DNA of 16,801 bases from an uncultured Marinilabiliaceae bacterium (GTDB taxonomy: Bacteria; Bacteroidota; Bacteroidia; Bacteroidales; Marinilabiliaceae): positions 1-16,801 of the forward strand of contig CAJONN010000015.1 of the NCBI GenBank assembly GCA_905235955.1. The letters run 5' to 3'. The notes under the pieces were generated by a model, which was not told the DNA's origin, made no database searches, and saw only the letters and a list, made by a program, of their open reading frames with translations. The translations under genes and the position numbers were made by a program. The stretch's first letter is position 1. Each line of letters starts with the position of its first letter. Positions 7,675 to 15,017 of this stretch are shown piece by piece.

Positions 7675-9465
7675 TTATTCGTACGAAACGTGTGTAAGCA
7701 CTCGCCTATATACTGAAAATATCTTTGATTTCGACACAAAACCTATATATTGCCGATTGTCGATGACGGGCAAGTTCCAAGCTTGTGTTTTCTCAAATTT
7801 GTCCATCACTTGTTCCATTGTATCATTTATGTCAATAAAGTCGGGCGGTATCATCATCACATCTCTTACGGTCATGGTGTTGTAGCGCTCTTTGTCAAAC
7901 ATGATGTGGCGTATGTCGTTGAGCAATACTACGCCTATCATCTCGTTCCTATTGTTGATGACTGGGAAGAGGTTGCGCTCTGACTTGGCTATGGCTTGCA
8001 CAAGGCTACCAAAGCTGTCATCGGCATTTACTATCGTAAAGTCGGTTTCTATTACGCGGTTGAGGCGCATAAGTGTCAGCACCGTTTTGTCGCGTTCGTG
8101 GGTTAGCAGTTCGCCTCTTTCGGCCAGTGGCTTGGTGTATATGCTATGCTCTTCAAATAGTCCGATTGTGAGATAAGATATTGTAGATGTGAGCATTAAT
8201 GGCATTAAGAGTTGATATCCGTTGGTTATTTCGGCAATAAGAAAAATAGCCGTAAGTGGTGCGTGCATCACTCCAGCCATCACTCCAGCCATACCTACGA
8301 GGGTGAAATTAGTAAGTGGCACATTGTATAGTTCGGTGCTATTGGTGAGCAGTGCAAAAAAATAACCCGCTACGCCACCCAAGAAGAGGCTTGGAGCAAA
8401 TGTACCGCCCACACCGCCTGATGTAGTAGTGAGTGATGTGGCTACTGTTTTGAACAATATAACGCCTGCTGCAAAGAGCAAGAGTGACATGTTGCTATCG
8501 CCCAGCATAGCAAATGGCGACCCATTGTTGAGCGCATTGCCATGGTTGCTGAGCAGCTGCGATATGGTAGAATAGCCCTCGCCATAGAGTGGTGGAAAGA
8601 GGAATATGAGTAAACCCAATATGGTACTGCCTACAATCCAACGCACATAAGAGTTGTGTATCTGTGCCATTTTGCGCTCACAAAACCATGTACACCGAGT
8701 AAACATGAGCGACACAAAGCCTGTAAAGATGCCAAGTATGAGATAAAACGGCAAGTCGCGCATCTTGAAAGGCATAATGGCAAGCATGCTAAACTCAACG
8801 TCGAAACCTAAGAAGAAGAAGGTGATTGACGTAGCTGTAATGGCCGATACAAGTAGTGGCACAATAGATGCCAATGTGAGGTTGAGCATCAAAATTTCGA
8901 GCGTAAAAATCATACCAGCAATAGGTGCTTTGAATGCACCTGCTATGCCGCCTGCCGCCCCACATGCCACAAGCAAAGTGATGGTTTTGTAATCCATCCG
9001 AAAGAGCTTGCCAATGTTTGAACCCAAGCCCGCACCTGTAAGTGCAATAGGCGCTTCGGCACCCACCGAACCACCAAAACCAATGGTGAACGATGATGCT
9101 ATAATTGATGAATATGCGTGATGCTTGCGTAGGTTGCTATCGTTTTGCGATATGGCATAGAGAATTTTTGTTATGCCATGTCCCAAGTTATCTTTCACCA
9201 CATATTTTACGTAGAGCATAGTGATGAAGATGCCCACTGCCGGACTTGCCAAAAGCAAAAGGTTGTAATTGTCAGAGGCAAAACTATCAACCACAAACTG
9301 TTTGACAATAAAGATGGAATACTTCAGAGCTACAGCCGCCAATCCGCTACACACACCTACAAAAAAACTCAATATGATAACAAAATAGCGTTGCCCCACT
9401 AAGTCCATCTGCCAATTGCCATATTTAGCAGAAATCTTCCGTATTAATGCCCAAAAATTTTCCAT
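7675..9465 (-). CDS. ClC-family chloride channel/transporter with two C-terminal CBS domains
   Basis: This is an inner-membrane anion transport protein of 596 residues, about 450 of membrane domain followed by two CBS domains (about 470-596) that usually bind adenine nucleotides and gate transport. The gating-glutamate motif is GAEAP at 135-139 with Glu137. The third pore motif GGTFAP is at 353-358. AFKAPIAGM at 177-185 and GEGYSTI at 295-301 are also typical. The first motif is GHGIT (95-99) instead of GSGIP. The position of the internal proton glutamate (ClC-ec1 Glu203) is Ile191 after Glu190, so coupled H+/Cl- exchange of the E. coli kind is doubtful. Alternative starts are ATG 9465 or Met20 (codon at 9408); the first is kept because the extra residues resemble the usual N-terminal helix. 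It probably leads a two-gene transcript with panB. Confidence 0.93.
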   Translation of the reverse strand: MENFWALIRKISAKYGNWQMDLVGQRYFVIILSFFVGVCSGLAAVALKYSIFIVKQFVVDSFASDNYNLLLLASPAVGIFITMLYVKYVVKDNLGHGITKILYAISQNDSNLRKHHAYSSIIASSFTIGFGGSVGAEAPIALTGAGLGSNIGKLFRMDYKTITLLVACGAAGGIAGAFKAPIAGMIFTLEILMLNLTLASIVPLLVSAITATSITFFFLGFDVEFSMLAIMPFKMRDLPFYLILGIFTGFVSLMFTRCTWFCERKMAQIHNSYVRWIVGSTILGLLIFLFPPLYGEGYSTISQLLSNHGNALNNGSPFAMLGDSNMSLLLFAAGVILFKTVATSLTTTSGGVGGTFAPSLFLGGVAGYFFALLTNSTELYNVPLTNFTLVGMAGVMAGVMHAPLTAIFLIAEITNGYQLLMPLMLTSTISYLTIGLFEEHSIYTKPLAERGELLTHERDKTVLTLMRLNRVIETDFTIVNADDSFGSLVQAIAKSERNLFPVINNRNEMIGVVLLNDIRHIMFDKERYNTMTVRDVMMIPPDFIDINDTMEQVMDKFEKTQAWNLPVIDNRQYIGFVSKSKIFSVYRRVLTHVSYE

Positions 9466-9470
9466 GTCGA

Positions 9471-9478
9471 CAAAAATA
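9471..9478 (-). promoter_or_regulatory. Possible -7 element of the clc-panB unit
   Basis: The minus strand reads TATTTTTG (plus 9471-9478), matching TAnnTTTG, but it ends only 5 nt before the chosen ATG. If real, the transcript would be essentially leaderless, or translation would begin at Met20. No convincing -33 box is seen. The region 9479-9580 is AT-rich and shows nothing else recognisable. Confidence 0.3.
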
Positions 9479-9580
9479 CCTTTTATACCATAAATATGTT
9501 ATATATTGATGTTAAAATATGTTTTTAGTAAAAAATCATAAAAGAATAGCATATCGCAAAACTCTTTAGTCAATTAGGTA

Positions 9581-9610
9581 TTATCGTAAACGTTTAATTT
9601 GCTAATTTTG
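9581..9610 (+). promoter_or_regulatory. proS promoter
   Basis: TAATTTTG (9603-9610) matches the TAnnTTTG -7 element, with TTA (9581-9583) 19 nt upstream in the -33 position. The predicted start lies near 9617, leaving about 30 nt of leader before the ATG at 9648. Confidence 0.55.
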
Positions 9611-9647
9611 TAGCGTTTTTCGCAGAATAAGAAACAACCTGATAATC

Positions 9648-11141
9648 ATGGCAAAAGAATTAAAAGAGATGACCAACCGTGCCGAGAACTACTCGCAATG
9701 GTACAACGACCTTGTAGTGAAGGCCGATCTTGCTGAGCAGTCGGCAGTGCGCGGATGTATGGTCATAAAGCCCTACGGCTACGCTATTTGGGAAAAAATG
9801 CAGCGCGTACTCGACGATATGTTTAAGCAAACCGGAGTGCAAAACGCCTACTTCCCACTACTAATACCAAAATCGTTTTTGTGCAAAGAGGCCGAACACG
9901 TTGAAGGCTTCGCAAAAGAGTGCGCCGTAGTTACTCATTATCGACTCAAAAACAACCCAAACGGCACAGGCGTTGTAGTTGACCCTGAAGCTCGCCTCGA
10001 AGAGGAACTCATCGTTCGCCCAACAAGCGAAACAATCATCTGGAATACATATAAAAACTGGATCCATTCATGGCGCGACCTGCCATTGCTCTGCAACCAA
10101 TGGTGCAACGTAATGCGATGGGAAATGCGTACTCGCCTCTTCTTGCGTACATCAGAATTCTTGTGGCAAGAGGGACATACCGCACACGCTACATCAGAAG
10201 AGGCAGCAGCTAAGGCTATGGAAATGATAAATGTATATGCCAACTTTGCTGAAAAATGGATGGCAGTGCCAGTCATCAAAGGACCTAAGAGCCCCAACGA
10301 ACGCTTTGCAGGTGCCGTAGATACATTCACCATAGAGGCAATGATGCAAGACGGCAAAGCACTGCAAGCTGGCACAAGCCACTTCCTCGGTCAGAACTTT
10401 GCCAAAGCATTTGACGTTACCTACGTCAACAAAGAAAACAAAGAAGAGTATGTATGGGCAACATCGTGGGGCGTATCAACACGCCTTATGGGTGCACTCA
10501 TCATGACACACTCTGACGACAACGGACTCGTATTGCCACCAAAACTTGCACCAATACAAGTAGTTATCGTACCTATATATAAAAAGCCTGAAGAACTCGA
10601 CGCCATCAACGCCAAAGTCGATGTGTGGACAGCCGCACTGCGCGAAAAAGGCATCAGCGTGAAATATGACAACGCCGACAATAAAAAACCCGGTTGGAAA
10701 TTTGCCGAATACGAGCTCAAAGGCATACCAGTGCGTCTTGCACTTGGCTCACGCGATATGGAAAACAACACCATAGAGGTAATGCGCCGAGATACGCTCG
10801 AAAAAGAGACAGTAAGCCAAGATGGCATAGTAGAATATGTAGAAAAACTGCTTGTAGAGATACAGCAAAACATATTTGAAAAAGCCAAAACTATGCGCAA
10901 CAACTTCATCCGTAGAGTTGACACATGGGACGAATTCAAAGTTGAAATAGAAAAAGGCGGATTCTTGCTCTGTCACTGGGACGGCACTACCGAAACCGAA
11001 GAACGCATCAAAGAGGAAACCAAAGCCACCATACGTTGCATACCATTTGAGCCTATCACTGACGACGACCTCAAGCCGGGTGTCGACATGCTCACTGGCA
11101 AACCATCGGCTCGCCGAGTACTCTTTGCTCGCTCATATTAA
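9648..11141 (+). CDS. proS: Prolyl-tRNA synthetase, archaeal/eukaryotic-type
   Basis: It charges tRNA-Pro with proline using ATP in the cytoplasm. The 497-residue class II synthetase is of the shorter archaeal-type without the bacterial INS editing insertion. Visible landmarks are RPTSET at 124-129 and the motif 2 region at 157-181 (RWEMRTR then [16 protein letters not shown]). A motif 3 stretch follows ([17 protein letters not shown]), then the anticodon-binding domain ([10 protein letters not shown] onward) and a C-terminal domain ending in the characteristic FARSY with terminal Tyr. In the C-terminal domain the zinc-site cysteines of archaeal relatives are mostly absent: the HWDGTTETE stretch has Asp and Thr where Cys is expected, leaving Cys464. 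The ATG at 9648 follows a good promoter, and gpmI lies 48 nt downstream without a terminator, suggesting co-transcription. Confidence 0.97.
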   Translation: MAKELKEMTNRAENYSQWYNDLVVKADLAEQSAVRGCMVIKPYGYAIWEKMQRVLDDMFKQTGVQNAYFPLLIPKSFLCKEAEHVEGFAKECAVVTHYRLKNNPNGTGVVVDPEARLEEELIVRPTSETIIWNTYKNWIHSWRDLPLLCNQWCNVMRWEMRTRLFLRTSEFLWQEGHTAHATSEEAAAKAMEMINVYANFAEKWMAVPVIKGPKSPNERFAGAVDTFTIEAMMQDGKALQAGTSHFLGQNFAKAFDVTYVNKENKEEYVWATSWGVSTRLMGALIMTHSDDNGLVLPPKLAPIQVVIVPIYKKPEELDAINAKVDVWTAALREKGISVKYDNADNKKPGWKFAEYELKGIPVRLALGSRDMENNTIEVMRRDTLEKETVSQDGIVEYVEKLLVEIQQNIFEKAKTMRNNFIRRVDTWDEFKVEIEKGGFLLCHWDGTTETEERIKEETKATIRCIPFEPITDDDLKPGVDMLTGKPSARRVLFARSY

Positions 11142-11189
11142 CGCAAAATAATTTCTGAAAAAATATTCAAAAAAAAACCAAATATAACA

Positions 11190-12710
11190 ATGGCAAAAAA
11201 AGCATTGCTGATGATACTCGACGGTTGGGGCATCGGCGACAAAAAGAAAGACGATGTAATATCGTGCACACCTACACCATATTGGGATTCGCTCATAGCT
11301 AAATATCCCAACTCACAACTCTTGGCTTGTGGCGAAAACGTAGGATTGCCCGACGGACAAATGGGCAACTCTGAAGTAGGACACCTCAACATTGGTGGCG
11401 GTCGCATTGTCTATCAAGACCTTGTGAAAATAAATCGCGCTTGTGCCGATGGCTCTATACTCAAAAATAAAGAGGTAGTAGCTGCATTTAGTTACGCTAA
11501 GCAAAGTGGCAAAAGTGTTCACCTTATGGGACTTACATCAACAGGTGGCGTACACTCAAGCTTCAATCACATCCTCACACTTTGCGACATTGCTAAAGAA
11601 TATGGCATAGAGAAAACCTACCTCCACTGCTTCATGGATGGTCGTGATACCGACCCTAAGAGTGGCTTAGGCTTTATCAAAGACCTCACCGAGCATACCA
11701 AGAAATCAGCTGGCGTAATAGCATCTATCGTAGGTCGATTCTATGCAATGGACCGTGACAAACGTTGGGAGCGCGTAAAAGAGGCATACGACCTGCTCGT
11801 TGAAGGCAAAGGCAAACAGGCTACTGACATGGTAAAAGCTATGCAAGAGTCGTATGACGAAGGCGTAACCGACGAATTTGTAAAGCCTATCAACAACTCA
11901 ACCGTTGACGGCACTATCAAAGAGGGCGATGTAGTTATCTTCTTCAACTACCGCAACGATCGCGCCAAAGAACTTACCATAGCGCTCACACAGCAAGATA
12001 TGGCAGAACAAGGCATGCACACCATACCCGGTTTGCACTATTGCTGTATGACACCTTACGACCCCAACTTCAAAGGCGTTCATGTCCTCTTCGACAAAGA
12101 AAATGTGCAAAACACACTTGGCGAATATTTGGCAGCCAATGGTAAAAAACAGCTTCATATTGCTGAAACTGAGAAGTATGCACACGTTACATTCTTCTTC
12201 AACGGTGGCCGTGAAGCACCCTACGATGGTGAAGATCGCATACTTGTGCCATCGCCCAAAGTTGCAACTTACGACCTCAAGCCTGAAATGAGTGCATACG
12301 AAGTAAAAGACAAACTTGTAGCAGCCATCAAAGAGCAAAAATATGACTTCGTAGTTGTAAACTATGCCAATGGCGACATGGTTGGTCACACCGGCGTATA
12401 CGAAGCAATAGAAAAAGCCGTAGTAGCTATTGATAAGTGCGTAGAAGAGACCGTAGAGGCAGCTAAAGCCAACGACTATGAAGTTATCATCATAGCCGAC
12501 CATGGCAATGCCGATCACGCTCTCAACGAAGATGGTACACCAAACACCGCTCACTCGCTCAATCCAGTGCCTTTTGTTTATGTAACAGATCGCAAGGTAA
12601 AGAGCATCAGCAATGGCGTTTTGGCCGATGTAGCACCATCGCTACTCACCATACTCGGTCTGAAGCAACCTGCCGACATGACTGGCAAAGTGCTGTTTGA
12701 ATTGGCATAA
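11190..12710 (+). CDS. gpmI: 2,3-bisphosphoglycerate-independent phosphoglycerate mutase
   Basis: It interconverts 3- and 2-phosphoglycerate in glycolysis and gluconeogenesis, using two Mn2+ ions and a phosphoserine intermediate. The 506-residue protein is close to the family length of about 510 and belongs to the alkaline phosphatase superfamily. Asp11 in LMILDGWG binds metal, and Ser61 in [10 protein letters not shown] is the phosphorylated serine. [32 protein letters not shown] and [11 protein letters not shown] carry the substrate and metal residues. The start ATG at 11190 has an A-rich leader and no promoter of its own was seen in the 48-nt gap after proS, so I infer a proS-gpmI transcript. 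It ends at a strong terminator. Confidence 0.98.
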   Translation: MAKKALLMILDGWGIGDKKKDDVISCTPTPYWDSLIAKYPNSQLLACGENVGLPDGQMGNSEVGHLNIGGGRIVYQDLVKINRACADGSILKNKEVVAAFSYAKQSGKSVHLMGLTSTGGVHSSFNHILTLCDIAKEYGIEKTYLHCFMDGRDTDPKSGLGFIKDLTEHTKKSAGVIASIVGRFYAMDRDKRWERVKEAYDLLVEGKGKQATDMVKAMQESYDEGVTDEFVKPINNSTVDGTIKEGDVVIFFNYRNDRAKELTIALTQQDMAEQGMHTIPGLHYCCMTPYDPNFKGVHVLFDKENVQNTLGEYLAANGKKQLHIAETEKYAHVTFFFNGGREAPYDGEDRILVPSPKVATYDLKPEMSAYEVKDKLVAAIKEQKYDFVVVNYANGDMVGHTGVYEAIEKAVVAIDKCVEETVEAAKANDYEVIIIADHGNADHALNEDGTPNTAHSLNPVPFVYVTDRKVKSISNGVLADVAPSLLTILGLKQPADMTGKVLFELA

Positions 12711-12731
12711 AACCATACAAATATACACTAT

Positions 12732-12767
12732 AGCGCTACTCATCAACTTTTGAGTAGCGCTTTTTTT
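12732..12767 (+). terminator. Rho-independent terminator of proS-gpmI
   Basis: A perfect 10-bp stem AGCGCTACTC (12732-12741) / GAGTAGCGCT (12752-12761) with a 10-nt loop is followed by seven Ts (12761-12767). It lies 22 nt after the gpmI stop. Confidence 0.93.
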
Positions 12768-12783
12768 ATCGGGTTGAAATAGC

Positions 12784-12791
12784 TATATTTG
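12784..12791 (+). promoter_or_regulatory. -7 promoter element of the LuxR-type regulator gene
   Basis: TATATTTG matches TAnnTTTG. Its last three bases are the TTG at which an extended reading frame could begin, which argues against that start. The -33 zone falls on the T-tract of the preceding terminator. The predicted leader to TTG 12855 is about 55 nt. Confidence 0.55.
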
Positions 12792-12854
12792 CAAACACAA
12801 GACTTATTTTTTGAAAATTTTTCAGATTGCAAACTCCACCAAATACAACCCACA

Positions 12855-13505
12855 TTGATTACCATCGGAATATACGACCAGCACAAAATAATGCGACAAG
12901 CACTTGCGGTTTTGCTTGCATCGAATCCTGAGTTTAGAGCCATTCCGCTCGAACCTGACCCAATGCACATTGCCGACAAGATAAAAATAGAGTCGATAAA
13001 CATTATGTTGTTCAACCTCCATACCACATCTGACGACTCGTTTAACCTTATTAAGCAACTAACTCAACGTTTTGAACGTGTGAAAGTTATGGTAATGGCA
13101 TCGTGCAACGATGATAAACTTATTGTGCGTTCAATACGTTCAGGAGCAAAAGGTTTTATAGCTTCTGATGCTGAAACAAACGAACTTATTGAGGCAATCT
13201 ACACCGTCAGAGGCGGATATGAATATTATAGCAAATCAATTTCGCACTTGCTGGTAGGTAGGTATATAAATGAGATGATAGCTGAAAAAACATCCACGCC
13301 GGGCATCGAGCAACTCAGTGCAAGGCAAATTGAAATAATACGCCTTTGGGGAGCCAACAAATCAAACAAAGAGATAGCCGACGAACTTTTTTTGAGTATA
13401 CGCACTGTAGAGAGTCACAAAAATCATATAATGCAGAAACTCAACCTCAAAACTACAGTCGACATGATAAAATTTGGCATCCGAAACAATTTGATAGAGC
13501 TATGA
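12855..13505 (+). CDS. LuxR/NarL-type transcription regulator with degenerate receiver domain
   Basis: This is a DNA-binding regulator, about 216 residues from TTG 12855. The N-terminal half aligns by eye with a response-regulator receiver (ITIGIYDQHKIMRQALAVLL ... VKVMVMASCNDD ... SGAKGFIASD). The C-terminal part is a clear GerE/LuxR helix-turn-helix (LSARQIEIIRLWGANKSNKE, then IADELFLSIRTVESHKNHIM). The receiver active site looks lost. The phosphoacceptor Asp is Asn (codon 13014-13016, in MLFNLH). The acidic pair is Asp-Gln. The conserved Thr is Ala (followed by Ser). The conserved Lys of the usual LLKD is Ser. The start is uncertain: there is no suitable ATG before the first strand, the TTG at 12789 lies in the promoter box, and ATG 12891 would cut the domain. 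It stands alone, without a sensor kinase, upstream of folC. The target is unknown. Confidence 0.88.
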   Translation: MITIGIYDQHKIMRQALAVLLASNPEFRAIPLEPDPMHIADKIKIESINIMLFNLHTTSDDSFNLIKQLTQRFERVKVMVMASCNDDKLIVRSIRSGAKGFIASDAETNELIEAIYTVRGGYEYYSKSISHLLVGRYINEMIAEKTSTPGIEQLSARQIEIIRLWGANKSNKEIADELFLSIRTVESHKNHIMQKLNLKTTVDMIKFGIRNNLIEL

Positions 13506-13556
13506 ATGTAGGCTTATTTCAAAGATTGTATAGATGCGTTAATGTGTGAAGATTTT

Positions 13557-13564
13557 TATCTTTG
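13557..13564 (+). promoter_or_regulatory. folC -7 promoter element
   Basis: TATCTTTG matches TAnnTTTG exactly. The surrounding 15 nt TTTTTATCTTTGCAC (13553-13567) are identical to 14942-14956 before pabBC. It lies downstream of an in-frame ATG at 13542, which argues for folC starting at 13590. A -33 TTG at proper spacing is not clear. Confidence 0.7.
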
Positions 13565-13589
13565 CACGTCTGTTTTTCAAAGAAAAAAT

Positions 13590-14915
13590 ATGCACACCTC
13601 AGAATATATAGCAGCTCTCAACTATCTCTACGACCATTATGCTGCATTTAGTCGCATTGGTGCATCAGCACTCAATCCGGGGCTCGAAAATAGCCTTATT
13701 CTCGACTCTTGGCTCAAGCATCCGCATCAAGCATATCGCACCATACACGTAGCTGGCACCAATGGCAAAGGCTCAACAAGCCACAGTATAGCCTCAGTAT
13801 TGCAGTCGGCAGGTTACAAAGTTGGGCTCTACACCTCGCCTCATTTGGTCGACTTCCGTGAGCGCATACGCGTCGATGGGCAGATGATAGACGAAGCCGA
13901 TGTAGTGCGTTTTGTTGAACGTGCCAAAAAAGAAATGCCTAACATTCAGCCATCGTTTTTTGAACTGACTATGATGATGGCATTCGACTATTTTAGGCAG
14001 CAAAAAGTAGATGTAGCTGTGATAGAGGTCGGACTTGGTGGCAGGCTCGACAGCACAAACATCATCACCCCTGATCTGTCAGTTGTTACCAATATTGGGC
14101 TTGAACATACGCAGTTTTTGGGCAATACACTTGCTGCCATTGCAGCCGAAAAAGCGGGCATAATGAAGCAAGGCGTGCCTGTAGTGATAGGCGAAAAACA
14201 CGTAGAAACTGACAATGTTTTTGTGCAAAAGGCTGCAGAAGTAGGTGCGCCACTCACCTTTGCTCAAGACGTTTACACACTCGTGTCGGCTGAGATAGAG
14301 TGTGACCTGATGGCAGCAAAACTTACGCACAACACCGCCGATGGATATACTGAAGAGGATACTATTTTGTACGGATTGAGCGGACTTTGTCAGCAAAAAA
14401 ACATCGTAACAGTGCTTGCTGCCATAGCCAAACTCAAAGATGTGGGATATAGCATCAGTGGTGAGCAAATGCGTAGCGGACTGCGCAAAGTAGTGTCGCA
14501 AACCGGACTGATTGGGCGATGGCAAAAACTATCGGCACACCCCGATGTTATTATTGATACAGGACACAATGCGCATGGTGTAAGACTACTCGGTGAACAG
14601 CTTAAACAGCAGAAATACAATCGTATACATATAGTTTGGGGTATGGCAAATGATAAGCAACCTGAAAATGTAATGCCACTTTTACCCACCGAAGCTACTT
14701 ATTATTTTACGCGTGCCAACGTAGAGCGCGCTATACCAGAAGATGCTATGCAGCAAGTGGGACTCGGTGCCGGACTGCAAGGCGAAAAATATCACACAGT
14801 GCAACAAGCCATAGAAGCAGCACAGCGCGCCGCAAAACCTACCGACCTAATATTCATTGGCGGAAGCAATTTTGTTGTAGCCGAAGCATTGCCATTGTTT
14901 CAGAATGAAAAGTAA
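13590..14915 (+). CDS. folC: Folylpolyglutamate synthase / dihydrofolate synthase
   Basis: FolC adds glutamate to dihydropteroate and/or extends the polyglutamate tail of folates, using ATP, in the cytoplasm. The 441-residue Mur-ligase-like protein shows the P-loop GTNGKGS in HVAGTNGKGSTSHS and the substrate loop TSPHLVDFRERIRVDG. It also has EVGLGGRLDSTN, GLEHTQFLGNTLAAIAAEKA (the region with the carbamylated lysine in relatives) and an IDTGHNAHG stretch in place of the common DGAHNP. Length is normal. The frame is open from ATG 13542, but the promoter box at 13557-13564 lies inside that extension, so ATG 13590 (MHTSEYIAALNYLYDHY) is preferred; it opens with the usual family N-terminus. It follows the regulator gene by 84 nt and precedes pabBC, another folate gene. 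Whether it has one or both ligase activities cannot be read from the sequence. Confidence 0.96.
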   Translation: MHTSEYIAALNYLYDHYAAFSRIGASALNPGLENSLILDSWLKHPHQAYRTIHVAGTNGKGSTSHSIASVLQSAGYKVGLYTSPHLVDFRERIRVDGQMIDEADVVRFVERAKKEMPNIQPSFFELTMMMAFDYFRQQKVDVAVIEVGLGGRLDSTNIITPDLSVVTNIGLEHTQFLGNTLAAIAAEKAGIMKQGVPVVIGEKHVETDNVFVQKAAEVGAPLTFAQDVYTLVSAEIECDLMAAKLTHNTADGYTEEDTILYGLSGLCQQKNIVTVLAAIAKLKDVGYSISGEQMRSGLRKVVSQTGLIGRWQKLSAHPDVIIDTGHNAHGVRLLGEQLKQQKYNRIHIVWGMANDKQPENVMPLLPTEATYYFTRANVERAIPEDAMQQVGLGAGLQGEKYHTVQQAIEAAQRAAKPTDLIFIGGSNFVVAEALPLFQNEK

Positions 14916-14938
14916 AAGGCTTGAGGTCCTTTTGTTTT
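14914..14938 (+). terminator. Weak terminator-like hairpin after folC
   Basis: AAAAGG (14914-14919) can pair with CCTTTT (14928-14933) over an 8-nt loop, followed by GTTTT. The stem is short and AT-rich and overlaps the stop codon, so some read-through into pabBC is likely. Confidence 0.3.
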
Positions 14939-14945
14939 ATCTTTT

Positions 14946-14953
14946 TATCTTTG
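14946..14953 (+). promoter_or_regulatory. pabBC -7 promoter element
   Basis: TATCTTTG matches TAnnTTTG and sits in the same 15-nt context as the folC promoter. A TTG at 14921-14923 lies 22 nt upstream, slightly longer than ideal for a -33 box. The predicted start near 14960 gives a leader of about 58 nt to ATG 15018. Confidence 0.65.
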
Positions 14954-15017
14954 CACCAGCATTATGTATGGTTCGAGTTCGTAGCCAAATATCTTGCCTC
15001 AAAGGGTAAGAATCCCA

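Noticed and set aside
11898..12554. 218-codon minus-strand open frame inside gpmI
   Set aside because: Antisense shadow of the conserved gpmI catalytic region, with no start context and a hydrophobic, Cys/Val/Phe-rich translation.
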